From the NCBI GenBank assembly GCA_016190445.1, contig JACPQL010000023.1, positions 25,611 to 89,610 on the forward strand: a stretch of 64,000 nt of DNA. Reading direction: 5' to 3'. The DNA is from Chloroflexota bacterium. GTDB lineage: Bacteria; Chloroflexota; Dehalococcoidia; Lucifugimonadales; JACPQL01. Position numbers and translations under genes: made by a program. Below are positions 38,119 through 47,861 of the stretch, piece by piece. The notes under the pieces were generated by a model. It did no database searches and had not been told where the DNA came from. It worked only from the letters and a program-made list of their open reading frames with translations. Each line of letters opens with the position of its first letter. Within the stretch, counting starts at the first letter, position 1.

Positions 38119-39486
38119 TCAGCTCCTTTCAGTGAAGGTCGGCCTGGGCCGCCCCTCTTCCGGCGATGCAGCCCGTCGAGGCGCCCCCTCAGGAGAGAAG
38201 AGGCCCGGGTAGTGACGTACCGGTAGGAGGGCCGCCAGGCCCAGCAGGTTCCTGGTCACCACGATGGCGGTGAACATGCTGGTGGCAACGCCGATGAACA
38301 GTGTCAGGGCAAAGCCAGTGACCTGGGTGGCACCGAACTGCTTGCCGAACCAGAAAAGGACGGCGCAAATGATGAAGGTGGTAAAGTTGCTGTCTCGAAT
38401 GGAAGGCCAGGCCCGGCTGAAGCCGATCTGCATGGAGGCCAGCAACGTGCGCCCCTGGCGCAGCTCCTCCTTCATGCGCTCAAAGATAAGGACGTTAGCA
38501 TCCACGGCCATGCCTAGCGACAGGACAAAGGCCGCCACGCCCGCCACGGTAAGGGTGACGGGCACCAGCTTGAACACGGCCAGCATGAACACCGAGTAAG
38601 TGAGCAGGGCCAACACCGCCACCACACCTGGCACCTTGTAGTAAGCCAACATGAAAAAGACCACCAGCCCGAAGCCAATAAGCCCCGCCACCAGGCTCTG
38701 CCGCAGGGACTCGGCGCCCAGAGTGGCGTCCACATCCCGCTCCTGTATCACCTCAATGGGCACCGGCAACCGGCCCGACTCGAGCTGAATGGCCAGGGTA
38801 CGCGCCTCCTCCGTGGTGAAGCGGCCCTCTATGAACCCCGTGCCTGTGAGGATGGCCTGGCGGGCCACGGGGGCGATAAGCTCAGTATCATCCAGAAAAA
38901 CGGCTATCCGGTTGTTGGTCCCCGCAATACGAGTGGTAAGCTCACCGAAGACCCGCGCCGCGCTGGACTTGAACTCGAAGTTGACCACCGCCTGCCCCGT
39001 GGTGGGGTGTTGCCCCGCGAAGGCCCGGGCCAAGTCCTCACCGGTCAGCCCCGTGTCCTTGTCCGTGAACTTGGCGCACTCGATATCCTCGCAGGTGCGC
39101 TCTTTGAACTCCAGGCGGGCTGTCTGGCCTATGAGCTGCTTCGCCTGCCCCACATCAGTCACGCCTGGGAGCTGGACCAGCACCCGCCTGGTCCCCATGC
39201 GCTGGATCACCGGCTCCGTTACGCCGAAGGCGTCCACGCGGCGGCGGATGGTGGACATCACCCCTTCCATCTGCTCATCGGTGGGCTCCACACCAGCGGC
39301 CTCGTACACCAGGTGGACACCACCCTGGAGGTCCAGGCCGAGTTGGAGCCCCAGCAAGGACTTGCCGCCGCGGGCGAAATCGCCGCCCGGCACTGGTATG
39401 GAGATCCGCTGTACGCTGATGGACGCTACCGCAATGCCGACCATGAGGACGATGATGACCAGGGTTTTCCAGTTTATCCGTCGCAC
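38119..39486 (-). CDS. secD: Protein translocase subunit SecD
   Basis: GLQLGLDLQGGVHLVYEA...TRRVLVQLPGVTDVGQAKQLIGQTARLEF...AVDANVLIFERMKEELRQG. Confidence 0.96.
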   Translation of the reverse strand: MRRINWKTLVIIVLMVGIAVASISVQRISIPVPGGDFARGGKSLLGLQLGLDLQGGVHLVYEAAGVEPTDEQMEGVMSTIRRRVDAFGVTEPVIQRMGTRRVLVQLPGVTDVGQAKQLIGQTARLEFKERTCEDIECAKFTDKDTGLTGEDLARAFAGQHPTTGQAVVNFEFKSSAARVFGELTTRIAGTNNRIAVFLDDTELIAPVARQAILTGTGFIEGRFTTEEARTLAIQLESGRLPVPIEVIQERDVDATLGAESLRQSLVAGLIGFGLVVFFMLAYYKVPGVVAVLALLTYSVFMLAVFKLVPVTLTVAGVAAFVLSLGMAVDANVLIFERMKEELRQGRTLLASMQIGFSRAWPSIRDSNFTTFIICAVLFWFGKQFGATQVTGFALTLFIGVATSMFTAIVVTRNLLGLAALLPVRHYPGLFSPEGAPRRAASPEEGRPRPTFTERS

Positions 39487-39600
39487 CGTGTGCCTCCGGG
39501 GCAGCGCCTCACGTCGCCGCAGAAGTTACCCTGCCACTGATGGAAGTAACCGGTCTCCACCCCCAGGTGGTCTCAACTCTTACAACCCCCATCTGGCTGG

Positions 39601-41112
39601 CTACTCGCTACGGCGGTCGTTCGGCCCTCTAGCGAGAATGTGGCGCGCCAGCGCCAGCGCCTCAGCGCGGGTGCTCACCTCGCCCGCCGCCTGGGCCTCG
39701 TTGAGCGCCTCCAGCAGACGGCCCAGACCAGGGCCCGGCTCGAGGCCCAACTCGCTCATCAGGTCGTGGCCGGTCAGCACCCTCACCGCAGGCCTGCCAG
39801 GCTTTCCGGTCGTCGGAGCAAAGCCTGTACTGAGAACATACCCGATGATTCTAGCATGAGCGCGCCAGTTGGTGAACTCCAGAAGAGGGCCCCTGGCAGC
39901 CAGATGGTCCGCCATGCTAAGGAAAAGGGTGCCCACGGCAGCTTCACCGAGGTCACGGAAGTACCTGTACACCGCCCGCTGGGTGGGCATCTCCTCTGGC
40001 TGCGCCATCTGGTTTGGCCGGAGATGGTGCTCCACCATCAGCCGCACCAGCTCCACACCACGCCCGCTCATGTGAAGGCGGCGCAGAATGGCCTGAGCCG
40101 TCTCGGCGCCCATCGTGTGGTGGCCGAAGAAGCGTACCCGGCCACTAGGCTCAACGCTCCGGGACGCTGGCTTGGCTACATCATGAAGCAGGCATGCCAC
40201 CTTCAAGAGCGTGCCCCTGGTGTGGCCATCGCTCACCTGCTCCCCAAAATAGCGGGCCACCTCCTCGTCCCACGGCACCTCCTCCAGCACCTCCTGCGAC
40301 AGCCCATCCCGCGAAAGCAAGCGTTCGGCTGCGCCCACCGTCTCGATGTTGTGCCGGAGCACGTCCCAGTAGTGCTCGCGGGGCTGGGCCACCCCCCGCC
40401 CCTCCTCCAGCTCTGGGACCAGGGCGCAGAGCAAGCCCACGTCGTCCATCACGTATAGCCATGGACACGCCTGAGGGGCCGCCAGCAGGCGCAGGAACTC
40501 CTCCCTCTGCCGTTCTGCTGCCACATTCACCACCAGGGCAGCATGGCGGCGCATCGCCTCAAGAGTAGCCTCGTCCACCTGGAAACCCAGAGTAGCTGCC
40601 AGCCGCACGGCCCGCAGCAGGCGACACGGGTCCTGAGGGAACACCTCTTCGCCCAGGGCGCGGACGCGGCGGCGCTCCAAGTCTGCAAGCCCGCCCCAGG
40701 GGTCCAGCAGGTGGCGACGCCAGCCGCGCTGGAGGAAGCGGCCCAGGGGCACTGCCATGGCGTTCACCGTGAAGTCCCGGCGCGCCAGGTCGGCGTGGAT
40801 ATCGCCCTGCATGGTGGCCACATCTACCACGACACGCGCCCCACCTCCCACCGGGACCAGGGCACGGGCCACTCCCCGCTCGGTGTCCAGGGGAACGTAA
40901 GACCCGCCCAGGCCATCTACAAGGGCGCGAGTCAGCGAGAGGGCGTCTCCCTCCACCGCCAGGTCCACATCCACGGTGGGCCGTCCCAGGAGGGTGTCGC
41001 GCAGAAATCCACCCACCACGTATGCAGTGACACAGCGCTCCTGGAGAAACCCGCCAACACCGTTGAGCAGGCCTGCAAGGGAAGGCTGCACTGAAGGGGA
41101 AAGGGGGAGCAA
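39601..41112 (-). CDS. cca: CCA-adding enzyme / poly(A) polymerase-like nucleotidyltransferase with HD domain
   Basis: AYVVGGFLRDTLLGRPTVDVDLAVEGDAL; RRDFTVNAMAVPL; HD motif CLLHDVAKPA. Probable TTG start. Confidence 0.88.
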   Translation of the reverse strand: MLPLSPSVQPSLAGLLNGVGGFLQERCVTAYVVGGFLRDTLLGRPTVDVDLAVEGDALSLTRALVDGLGGSYVPLDTERGVARALVPVGGGARVVVDVATMQGDIHADLARRDFTVNAMAVPLGRFLQRGWRRHLLDPWGGLADLERRRVRALGEEVFPQDPCRLLRAVRLAATLGFQVDEATLEAMRRHAALVVNVAAERQREEFLRLLAAPQACPWLYVMDDVGLLCALVPELEEGRGVAQPREHYWDVLRHNIETVGAAERLLSRDGLSQEVLEEVPWDEEVARYFGEQVSDGHTRGTLLKVACLLHDVAKPASRSVEPSGRVRFFGHHTMGAETAQAILRRLHMSGRGVELVRLMVEHHLRPNQMAQPEEMPTQRAVYRYFRDLGEAAVGTLFLSMADHLAARGPLLEFTNWRAHARIIGYVLSTGFAPTTGKPGRPAVRVLTGHDLMSELGLEPGPGLGRLLEALNEAQAAGEVSTRAEALALARHILARGPNDRRSE

Positions 41113-41116
41113 ATTT

Positions 41117-41608
41117 CTAGCCAGGGCTGGCCTCGGCGCCCTTCTCGACGGGCTCCAGCTTCCACAGCTTGTCCCGGCCCACCAGCCGCTCAATGTACAG
41201 GACGCCATCCAGGTGGTCCGCCTCGTGCTCCAGGGCCTGGGCCAGAAGGTCCGTGGCCCGGATGCGGACCTCGCGTCCGTGGCGGTCCAGTGCCCTGGCC
41301 CGCACCCTCTCCGAACGCTTCACCACGCCCCGGTACCCGGGTATGCTGAGGCAGCCCTCCTCCACCTCGCGCTCACCTTCCCGCCTCAGGATGGTGAGGT
41401 TGATCAGGACCCGAGGCTCCGGGTCCTCAGGCACCTGAATGATGGCCACACGCTGGAGGGACCCCACCTGGTTGGCGGCTATCCCCACGCCTTCGTAGTA
41501 GCGCATACTCTCTATCATGTCGTCTATCAACTTCTGAAGGCTGGGAGAGTTCACCAGCCGCACCCGCTGTGTCTTGGTCCGCAGGACCGGGTCCGGCGCA
41601 TATCGCAT
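41117..41608 (-). CDS. def: Peptide deformylase
   Basis: GVGIAANQVGSLQRV, EEGCLSIPG, LAQALEHEADHLDGVLYIERL (HEADH in place of the usual HExxH context). Confidence 0.92.
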   Translation of the reverse strand: MRYAPDPVLRTKTQRVRLVNSPSLQKLIDDMIESMRYYEGVGIAANQVGSLQRVAIIQVPEDPEPRVLINLTILRREGEREVEEGCLSIPGYRGVVKRSERVRARALDRHGREVRIRATDLLAQALEHEADHLDGVLYIERLVGRDKLWKLEPVEKGAEASPG

Positions 41609-41696
41609 GGGCAAAACGGCCAACGCCAACCCTCCATGTTGCTTCTGACGCCAACCAAAGTATAAGGAGTGCGACTGAACGGTGCAAACTGGCCCC

Positions 41697-41786
41697 AAAA
41701 TAGCGATTGACCCTTGTAGGGCATCCCGACAGGTCAGGACAAACCTGCTTGTGCGGGACGGTCGGGTTGGGAAACCCGACCTACAG
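41697..41786. repeat. Dispersed palindromic repeat, family C copy 1
   Basis: AATAGCGATTGACCC...GGTCGGGTTGGGAAACCCGACCTACAG; closely matches the reverse complement of 60070-60158. Confidence 0.8.
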
Positions 41787-44213
41787 CACCGACGCCGGGT
41801 CCACATCCACGACCCACCCCGCGGGGACGTCCACCCTTCGGAGCAACGACCCGGGGTCCGCGCCTCGAAGAATGAGGTGCCAGCGATGGCGGCCACGGAG
41901 CCGCGGCGGATAGGCGGGCGCTGGCCCGATGATGTCCACGTCGGCGATGCCCCACACCCGGGCCTGGGTCCTCAGAGCCCCCGCCAGGCCCTGCGCCTGT
42001 CGCTGGCAGACCTCTTCGCTGCTGTGGGAGTACAGCAGCCGGATGAGGCGGCCAAAAGGGGGGTCCCCCTGGACCCGCCGGTAGGCCAACTCCTGCTCAT
42101 AGAAGGCAGCGTAGTCCTGGAGCGCCCCAGCGGCTACGGCGTAATGGTGGGGCGCGTAGGTCTGCACCACCACCCTCCCCCCTTCCCTGCCCCGCCCGGC
42201 ACGGCCCGCCACCTGGCACAGCACCTGGAAGATGCGCTCTCCCGCCCGGTAGTCAGGCAGGTGCAGCCCGATGTCCGCCAGCACCACACCCACCAGGGTA
42301 ACCTGCGGCAGATGGAGGCTCTTGGCCACCATCTGAGTGCCCACCAGCACATTTGCCTTGCCCGCGCCGAACCGCTCCATTAGAAGCTGGTGGTCCCGCC
42401 AGCTAGTCGCCGTGTCCCGGTCCCAACGCAGCACCCGGACGCCGGAGAAGATGCCTTCCACCTCCTCCACCACCCGCTGGGTGCCCAGCCCCAGATAGCG
42501 GATACGCCGACCATGGCATCCAGGGCAGGAGGCGGGAGGACGACGCCGCCTTCCACACCAGTGGCATACCAGGGTACCTGAGGCATGGTAGGTGTAGGAG
42601 ACGGCGCACCCGGGGCAGCAAAGCACATGGCCACAGTCCCGGCACTGCACCGTGGTGGCCGCACCCCTGCGGTTCAAGAACAGGATCGCCTGGTTCCCTC
42701 CCCTCAGACACTCTTCCAGTGCGCCGCGCAGGGCCCGGCTGAAGATGCTGCGGTTACCCTCCTTCAGCTCCCGGCGCATGTCCACCACGTCTACTCTCGC
42801 CAGAGGGGTGGGCTGTCCCTCCTCCCCCAAGCGGTGAGGTAGCTCCAGCAAGCCGTACTGGCCACGGGTGCAGGCGTGATAAGTGCACACATCGGGGGTG
42901 GCGCCACCCAACACCACCACCGCCCCCGTCAGCTCCCCCAGCCTCAGCGCCACCTCACGGGCGTGGTAGCGAGGGGAGACGTCATGCTGCTTGTATGTCC
43001 ACTCGTGCTCCTCGTCAATGACTATGAGTCCCAGGTCCGGCTGCGGGGCGAAGACAGCCCCACGCGAGCCTATCACCACGTCATATTCGCCCTGGGCGGT
43101 CCGCCACCACTGGTCGAACTGCTCTCCAGGAGAGAGCCCGCTGTGCAGCACCGCCACCCGCCTCGGGAAGCGGGCGCTGAAGCGCTGCACCGCCTGGGGC
43201 GTCAGGGATATCTCCGGCACCAGCACCAGGCCCCGCTTCCCCAGTTCCACGCACCGGGCCAGGGCCCGCAGGTAGACCTCCGTCTTGCCGCTGCCTGTAA
43301 CGCCGTGCAACAGGAAGGTGCGAGGCTGGCGGGAACCGTCCTCCAGAGCACCCCATATCGCGGAGAGGGCGCCTGCCTGCGCCGGCGTGAGCGCGGGAGG
43401 CGAGTCGGCGACTACCGCCAGGCCCGCCAGAGGGTCGCGCCGCCGCTCCACCCGCCCCACCATCGCCGCCTGGCGGGCGAGGAGGCCGGATACGGCGGAT
43501 GTCCCGTACCGCCGCCTGGCCTCAGTCAGGGCCATTGAGACACCCTGCGCCTCAGCCAACGCTCGAAGCAACGCGGCCCGGCGTGGCGCCCGGCGCTCCA
43601 GGTCACCAGCAAGGGCTTGAGCTTGCGCGGCGGGGAGCGCCAGGCGCAGGTACGAGTCGTAGGAAGGGCCGACCCTGGGACGAGGCCACACCCAGCGGCG
43701 CTCCGCCATCCCCCGGCGCACCAGGCCCCGCGCCGCCCGCAAAGCCCACCCCCCCAGCACCTGCTCCAGGCGGGACTCGGCCACAGGCCTCCGCTGCGGG
43801 CGCAGATAGGCCAGCAGCTTTACCTCGCCTGGAGCCAGGTCACCCGGTTCTGGGACACCAGGGATGAGCGAAAGAAAAGCCTGGGCCCGGGAGCGGAATC
43901 CCGGCGGCAGCATGGGGGCGGCAGCCTCGAACAGAGGAGCCAGATAGTAGCTGCTGATCCAGCGGGCCACCTCCAGCCTCTCATCAGAGAGGCGTGGCGC
44001 TGCCTCCACCAGGCCCGCCACATCCCGCACCTGCTCCACCTGGGGGGAGTCCGTTACCTCAAAGACAATGCCGTGGAGGAGCCGAGGCCCAAAGGGAACG
44101 GTCACCATCTGGCCGGGCTCAAGGGTCATGGAAAGGGGAACGCTGTAGCTGAAGGTGCGGCCCCAGCCCGCCGGGGCATCCACCGCCACCTCCACGTACC
44201 GCCCAGCGCTCAC
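41781..44213 (-). CDS. priA: Primosomal protein N' (PriA helicase)
   Basis: LLHGVTGSGKTEVYLRAL, VIDEEHEWTYKQHD, Zn-binding CRDCGHVLCCPGCAVSYTYH, GTQMVAKSLHLPQVTLVGVVLADIGL. Confidence 0.96.
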   Translation of the reverse strand: MSAGRYVEVAVDAPAGWGRTFSYSVPLSMTLEPGQMVTVPFGPRLLHGIVFEVTDSPQVEQVRDVAGLVEAAPRLSDERLEVARWISSYYLAPLFEAAAPMLPPGFRSRAQAFLSLIPGVPEPGDLAPGEVKLLAYLRPQRRPVAESRLEQVLGGWALRAARGLVRRGMAERRWVWPRPRVGPSYDSYLRLALPAAQAQALAGDLERRAPRRAALLRALAEAQGVSMALTEARRRYGTSAVSGLLARQAAMVGRVERRRDPLAGLAVVADSPPALTPAQAGALSAIWGALEDGSRQPRTFLLHGVTGSGKTEVYLRALARCVELGKRGLVLVPEISLTPQAVQRFSARFPRRVAVLHSGLSPGEQFDQWWRTAQGEYDVVIGSRGAVFAPQPDLGLIVIDEEHEWTYKQHDVSPRYHAREVALRLGELTGAVVVLGGATPDVCTYHACTRGQYGLLELPHRLGEEGQPTPLARVDVVDMRRELKEGNRSIFSRALRGALEECLRGGNQAILFLNRRGAATTVQCRDCGHVLCCPGCAVSYTYHASGTLVCHWCGRRRRPPASCPGCHGRRIRYLGLGTQRVVEEVEGIFSGVRVLRWDRDTATSWRDHQLLMERFGAGKANVLVGTQMVAKSLHLPQVTLVGVVLADIGLHLPDYRAGERIFQVLCQVAGRAGRGREGGRVVVQTYAPHHYAVAAGALQDYAAFYEQELAYRRVQGDPPFGRLIRLLYSHSSEEVCQRQAQGLAGALRTQARVWGIADVDIIGPAPAYPPRLRGRHRWHLILRGADPGSLLRRVDVPAGWVVDVDPASVL

Positions 44214-44233
44214 TTTCGGCCTCTCCGGCTGGC

Positions 44234-44647
44234 TCAGGGCTGCGACTGCGGTGGCGGCGTAGGAGACTGCGGCTCTGGCCCGGCCTGGGGCTGCCCCTGC
44301 TGGCGCCGGCGAGCGCCCTCCTTGATTCGAGCGGCCTTGCCTGAAAGCCCGCGCAGGTAGTAGAGCTTGGCCCTCCTGGTCTTACCCGGCCGCACCACCT
44401 CTACGCCTTCAATGGATGGCGAGTGGAGCAGGAAGCAGCGCTCCACCCCAACGCCATGGGAGATGCGCCGCACGGTGAAGGATGCGGAGGGACCGGCACC
44501 GCGACGGCGGATGACCACGCCCTGGAACAACTGGGCCCGCTCCCGGTCTCCCTCTTTCACCCGCACGTTCACCTTAACCGTATCCCCAATCTGGAACTGG
44601 GCGACTTTGGGATTGCTTTTCACCGGCACAAGCTGAGAGGCGTTCAT
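44234..44647 (-). CDS. rplS: 50S ribosomal protein L19 with Pro/Gln-rich tail
   Basis: [91 protein letters not shown]. Confidence 0.96.
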   Translation of the reverse strand: MNASQLVPVKSNPKVAQFQIGDTVKVNVRVKEGDRERAQLFQGVVIRRRGAGPSASFTVRRISHGVGVERCFLLHSPSIEGVEVVRPGKTRRAKLYYLRGLSGKAARIKEGARRRQQGQPQAGPEPQSPTPPPQSQP

Positions 44648-44783
44648 AACTCACCACTGGCTGAATATGGAGTGGACACCCTCAAGGCGTCCGCCGTATT
44701 CTAACTGAGCCAGGCGGTTCCCGCAACTGCCGGAGGCGGCTTGCGCCCTCCCACCAGGGGATGGTGATGTGTTTCCACCCCGC

Positions 44784-45521
44784 TCACTTCTCCTCCTGGG
44801 AACGGAGGCTGTCCAGGAAACGACGGTCCTCCGGCGAGAGGGACGCACGCTCCAGCAGGTCGGGGCGCCGCAGCAGGGTGAGGCGCAGCGACTCCTGCCT
44901 GCGCCACCGCTCCACCTCCCCATGGTGGCCCGAGAGGAGCACATCGGGCACCCTCCACCCACGGTACTCTGCCGGGCGAGTGTACTGCGGGTACTGGAGC
45001 AGGCCCGAGGTGTGGGAGTCGTCACTGACAGCCTCGGCGCCATGGCCCATGGCCCCCGGCAGAAGGCGCACCACCGCGTCCACCACCACCATGGCGGGCA
45101 GCTCGCCGCCGGTCAGCACGTAGTCACCAATGCTCAGCTCGTCGGTGACCAGGTACTGGCGCACCCGCTCATCCACACCCTCGTAGTGGCCGCAGATGAG
45201 GACCACCTCAGAGAACGTCGCCAGCCGCTCCGCCTCCCGCTGCACAAAGGTGCGGCCCCTGGGAGTAAGCAGGATCACCGGCGTATCGGGCCCGCTGCGC
45301 ACCGCCTCCACAGCCTCAAAGAGGGCCTCCGGCTTCATCACCATGCCCGGCCCTCCGCCGTAAGGGTAGTCGTCCACCGTATGGTGGCGGTCGTGGGTGT
45401 ACTGGCGGATGTCGTGAATGCGGATGTCCACCAGGCCCGCCTGCCGGGCCCGCTTGACTATGCTCTCGTCAAAGGGCCCCGCGAACATCTGGGGAAATAT
45501 GGTGAGAATGTGGATGCGCAC
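44784..45521 (-). CDS. trmD: tRNA (guanine-N1)-methyltransferase
   Basis: [67 protein letters not shown] start inferred. Confidence 0.95.
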   Translation of the reverse strand: MRIHILTIFPQMFAGPFDESIVKRARQAGLVDIRIHDIRQYTHDRHHTVDDYPYGGGPGMVMKPEALFEAVEAVRSGPDTPVILLTPRGRTFVQREAERLATFSEVVLICGHYEGVDERVRQYLVTDELSIGDYVLTGGELPAMVVVDAVVRLLPGAMGHGAEAVSDDSHTSGLLQYPQYTRPAEYRGWRVPDVLLSGHHGEVERWRRQESLRLTLLRRPDLLERASLSPEDRRFLDSLRSQEEK

Positions 45522-45748
45522 GGCTATCAGCCCCACAACAAGGTCTTCCAAAGGCCCTGCTCAAGAATGGCCGCTCACCCTGAGTTCCGATGTATCGAGA
45601 GTGCCGAGTCCCTCGTGCATGCTCGACACAGTCGGACCTGCCGAAGGGCTCACCAGGAGCGGCTGCGGAGTCATTTCTCATGCATGGGAAGGAGTGCACT
45701 GCTTCATGAACAACCGGTTGGTCCGCAGGTGTGAAGGGACCGCTGTTT

Positions 45749-46231
45749 CTACGTCTTATGTGGCTTGTCCCGTAGCGTCTCCAGGGCGTGAGGCAGAACG
45801 GGCAGAATGGCCTTGAGGTTCTCCTCCACCGCTTTGGGGCTGCCGGGCAGGTTCACTATCAGAGTGCGGCCCCGCACACCCACCACACCCCGGCTGAGCA
45901 TGGCCAGGGGGGTGCTCCGCATGCCCACGGCGCGCATGGCCTCCGCCATCCCCGGCACCAGCCGGTCAACCACCTCCAGGGTGGCTTCAGGCGTCACGTC
46001 CCTGGAGGTGAGGCCCGTCCCCCCCGTGGACACAATCAGGTCCAGACCGTCCTCATCGGACCATCGCCTCAGCCGGTCAGCGATGGTCTCCCGCTCGTCG
46101 GGGACCACCTCATACCGTCTCAGCGTGAACTCTGGCGGCGGCAGCAACTCCTGGATGCGCCTGCCGCTGATGTCCTCCCGCAACCCACGGGAGCCCAGAT
46201 CGCTGCTGGTGAGAACGCCCAGTGAGGCCAT
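45749..46231 (-). CDS. mogA: MogA/MoaB family molybdenum cofactor biosynthesis protein
   Basis: LGVLTSSDLGSRGLREDISGRRIQELL...LIVSTGGTGLTSRDVTPEATLEVVDRLVPGMAEAMR. Start chosen at MASLGVL. Confidence 0.9.
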   Translation of the reverse strand: MASLGVLTSSDLGSRGLREDISGRRIQELLPPPEFTLRRYEVVPDERETIADRLRRWSDEDGLDLIVSTGGTGLTSRDVTPEATLEVVDRLVPGMAEAMRAVGMRSTPLAMLSRGVVGVRGRTLIVNLPGSPKAVEENLKAILPVLPHALETLRDKPHKT

Positions 46232-46450
46232 GTCGGCCCTATCATAGCACACCCCCGCGAATCTGGGTGCTATGCCAGGATGATCCTGCTGAAAACAGCT
46301 AAAAAAAATGTGGTGGGAGCGGGACTCCAAAAATTACCCAAAAATGGTGGCGTAAACCCCTTGTTTTTTGGGTATCACGGCCCTTAGTATTTGGCGCGAT
46401 CTGGGGAATATTGGTGAAAAGAGGGGGCGATTGGCATAGCTCAAGGCGCG

Positions 46451-46882
46451 GTGTTCACAGGAGAGTACGAGCACCGGGTGGACCCCCAGGGAAGGGTGGC
46501 CATGCCGGCCCGTTTCCGGGAGGCCTTCAAGGGAGGCGTTGTCCTGAACAAAGGGTACGACCCCTGCATCGTGGCCTTCCCCCCCTCAGCCTGGCAGGAG
46601 TTCTCCCGGGGCGTCGCCGCTCTCTCCATGAACCTGGCACGGGCGCGGCGCCTCCGCCGGATAACCTTTGGCGGCGCCTTCGAGCAGGAGCTGGACCGGC
46701 AGGGACGCGTCCTGCTCCCCCAGGCCCTGCGGCGGTATGCGGCAGTGGAGGAGCAGGTGGTCATTGTGGGGGCGGGCGAGTACCTGGAGGTCTGGGACGC
46801 CCTGCGGTGGCAGGAGGAACTGGCGCGCATTGAGGAGACGGCCTCACGGATGGCCGAGAGTGTGGAGGAAAGAAAGGAATGA
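46451..46882 (+). CDS. mraZ: Transcriptional regulator MraZ
   Basis: MFTGEYEHRVDPQGRVAMPARFREAF...GGAFEQELDRQGRVLLPQALRRYA. Confidence 0.94.
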   Translation: MFTGEYEHRVDPQGRVAMPARFREAFKGGVVLNKGYDPCIVAFPPSAWQEFSRGVAALSMNLARARRLRRITFGGAFEQELDRQGRVLLPQALRRYAAVEEQVVIVGAGEYLEVWDALRWQEELARIEETASRMAESVEERKE

Positions 46883-47811
46883 TGGCCGTGGCTGCCCACA
46901 CCTACCATAGGCCAGTCCTGGTACTTGAGGTGCTCCAGGCACTGAACGTAAAGCCCGGCAGTCGCTACATAGACTGCACCGTGGGCGAAGGCGGCCATGC
47001 CAGGGCATTGCTGGAGGCGGCCCCCGGCGGCAAGCTCCTGGGCCTGGACGCCGACCCCCACGCGGTGTCGGCGGCACGCGGCCAGCTCCAGAAGCACGCC
47101 CGAAGCCTTGTCCTGGTCAACGCCAACTTCTCTCACCTGGAGGAGACCGCCAGAGAGCGCAGCTTCGTGCCCGCGGACGGCATCTTGATGGACCTGGGAC
47201 TCTCCTCTCTTCAGCTAGAGGCAGTGGGTCGCGGCTTCAGCTTTCAGCGGGACGAGCCCCTGGACATGCGTTACAGCCCCGACCAGCCCGTCACTGCCGC
47301 GGACCTTGTCAACGACACCTCCGTGGAGGAACTGACCAGGATCATCTCAACTTACGGCGAGGAGCCCCGGGCCCGCCGCATTGCCCGAGCGCTGGCGGAG
47401 GCACGCCCCCTGAACAGCTCGGCGGAGCTGGCACGGGTGGTCTCGGCGGCCTCCGGCTACCGACGTGGGCGGACCCACCCCGCCACCCGTACATTCCAGG
47501 CCCTGCGCATAGCGGTCAACCGGGAACTGGAGTCCCTGGAATCAGCGCTCTCCCAGGTGCCCTCGGTGCTGGCGTCCGGGGGCAGGCTGGTGGTCATCAG
47601 CTATCACTCTCTGGAGGACCGGCTGGTCAAGGAGTTCGTCCGGCGTGAGGCCACGGACTGCCTATGCCCTCCCAGTATGGCAGCCTGTCGGTGCGGCCAC
47701 CGCGCCACCCTGCGGCCCATCACCAAGAAAGTGGTCCGTCCGTCGAGCAGGGAACTAAGTGAGAATCCTCGCAGCCGTAGCGCCAAGCTGCGAGTGGCGG
47801 AACGCCTCTAG
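46879..47811 (+). CDS. rsmH: 16S rRNA (cytosine-N4)-methyltransferase
   Basis: HRPVLVLEVLQALNVKPGSRYIDCTVGEGGHARALLEAAPGGKLLGLDADP...VVISYHSLEDRLVKEFVR. Confidence 0.96.
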   Translation: MMAVAAHTYHRPVLVLEVLQALNVKPGSRYIDCTVGEGGHARALLEAAPGGKLLGLDADPHAVSAARGQLQKHARSLVLVNANFSHLEETARERSFVPADGILMDLGLSSLQLEAVGRGFSFQRDEPLDMRYSPDQPVTAADLVNDTSVEELTRIISTYGEEPRARRIARALAEARPLNSSAELARVVSAASGYRRGRTHPATRTFQALRIAVNRELESLESALSQVPSVLASGGRLVVISYHSLEDRLVKEFVRREATDCLCPPSMAACRCGHRATLRPITKKVVRPSSRELSENPRSRSAKLRVAERL

Positions 47812-47861
47812 CTAGACGGCCCGTGAAGAAGCGCCCAGAGGCGCAGCAGGAGGTGAGAACG

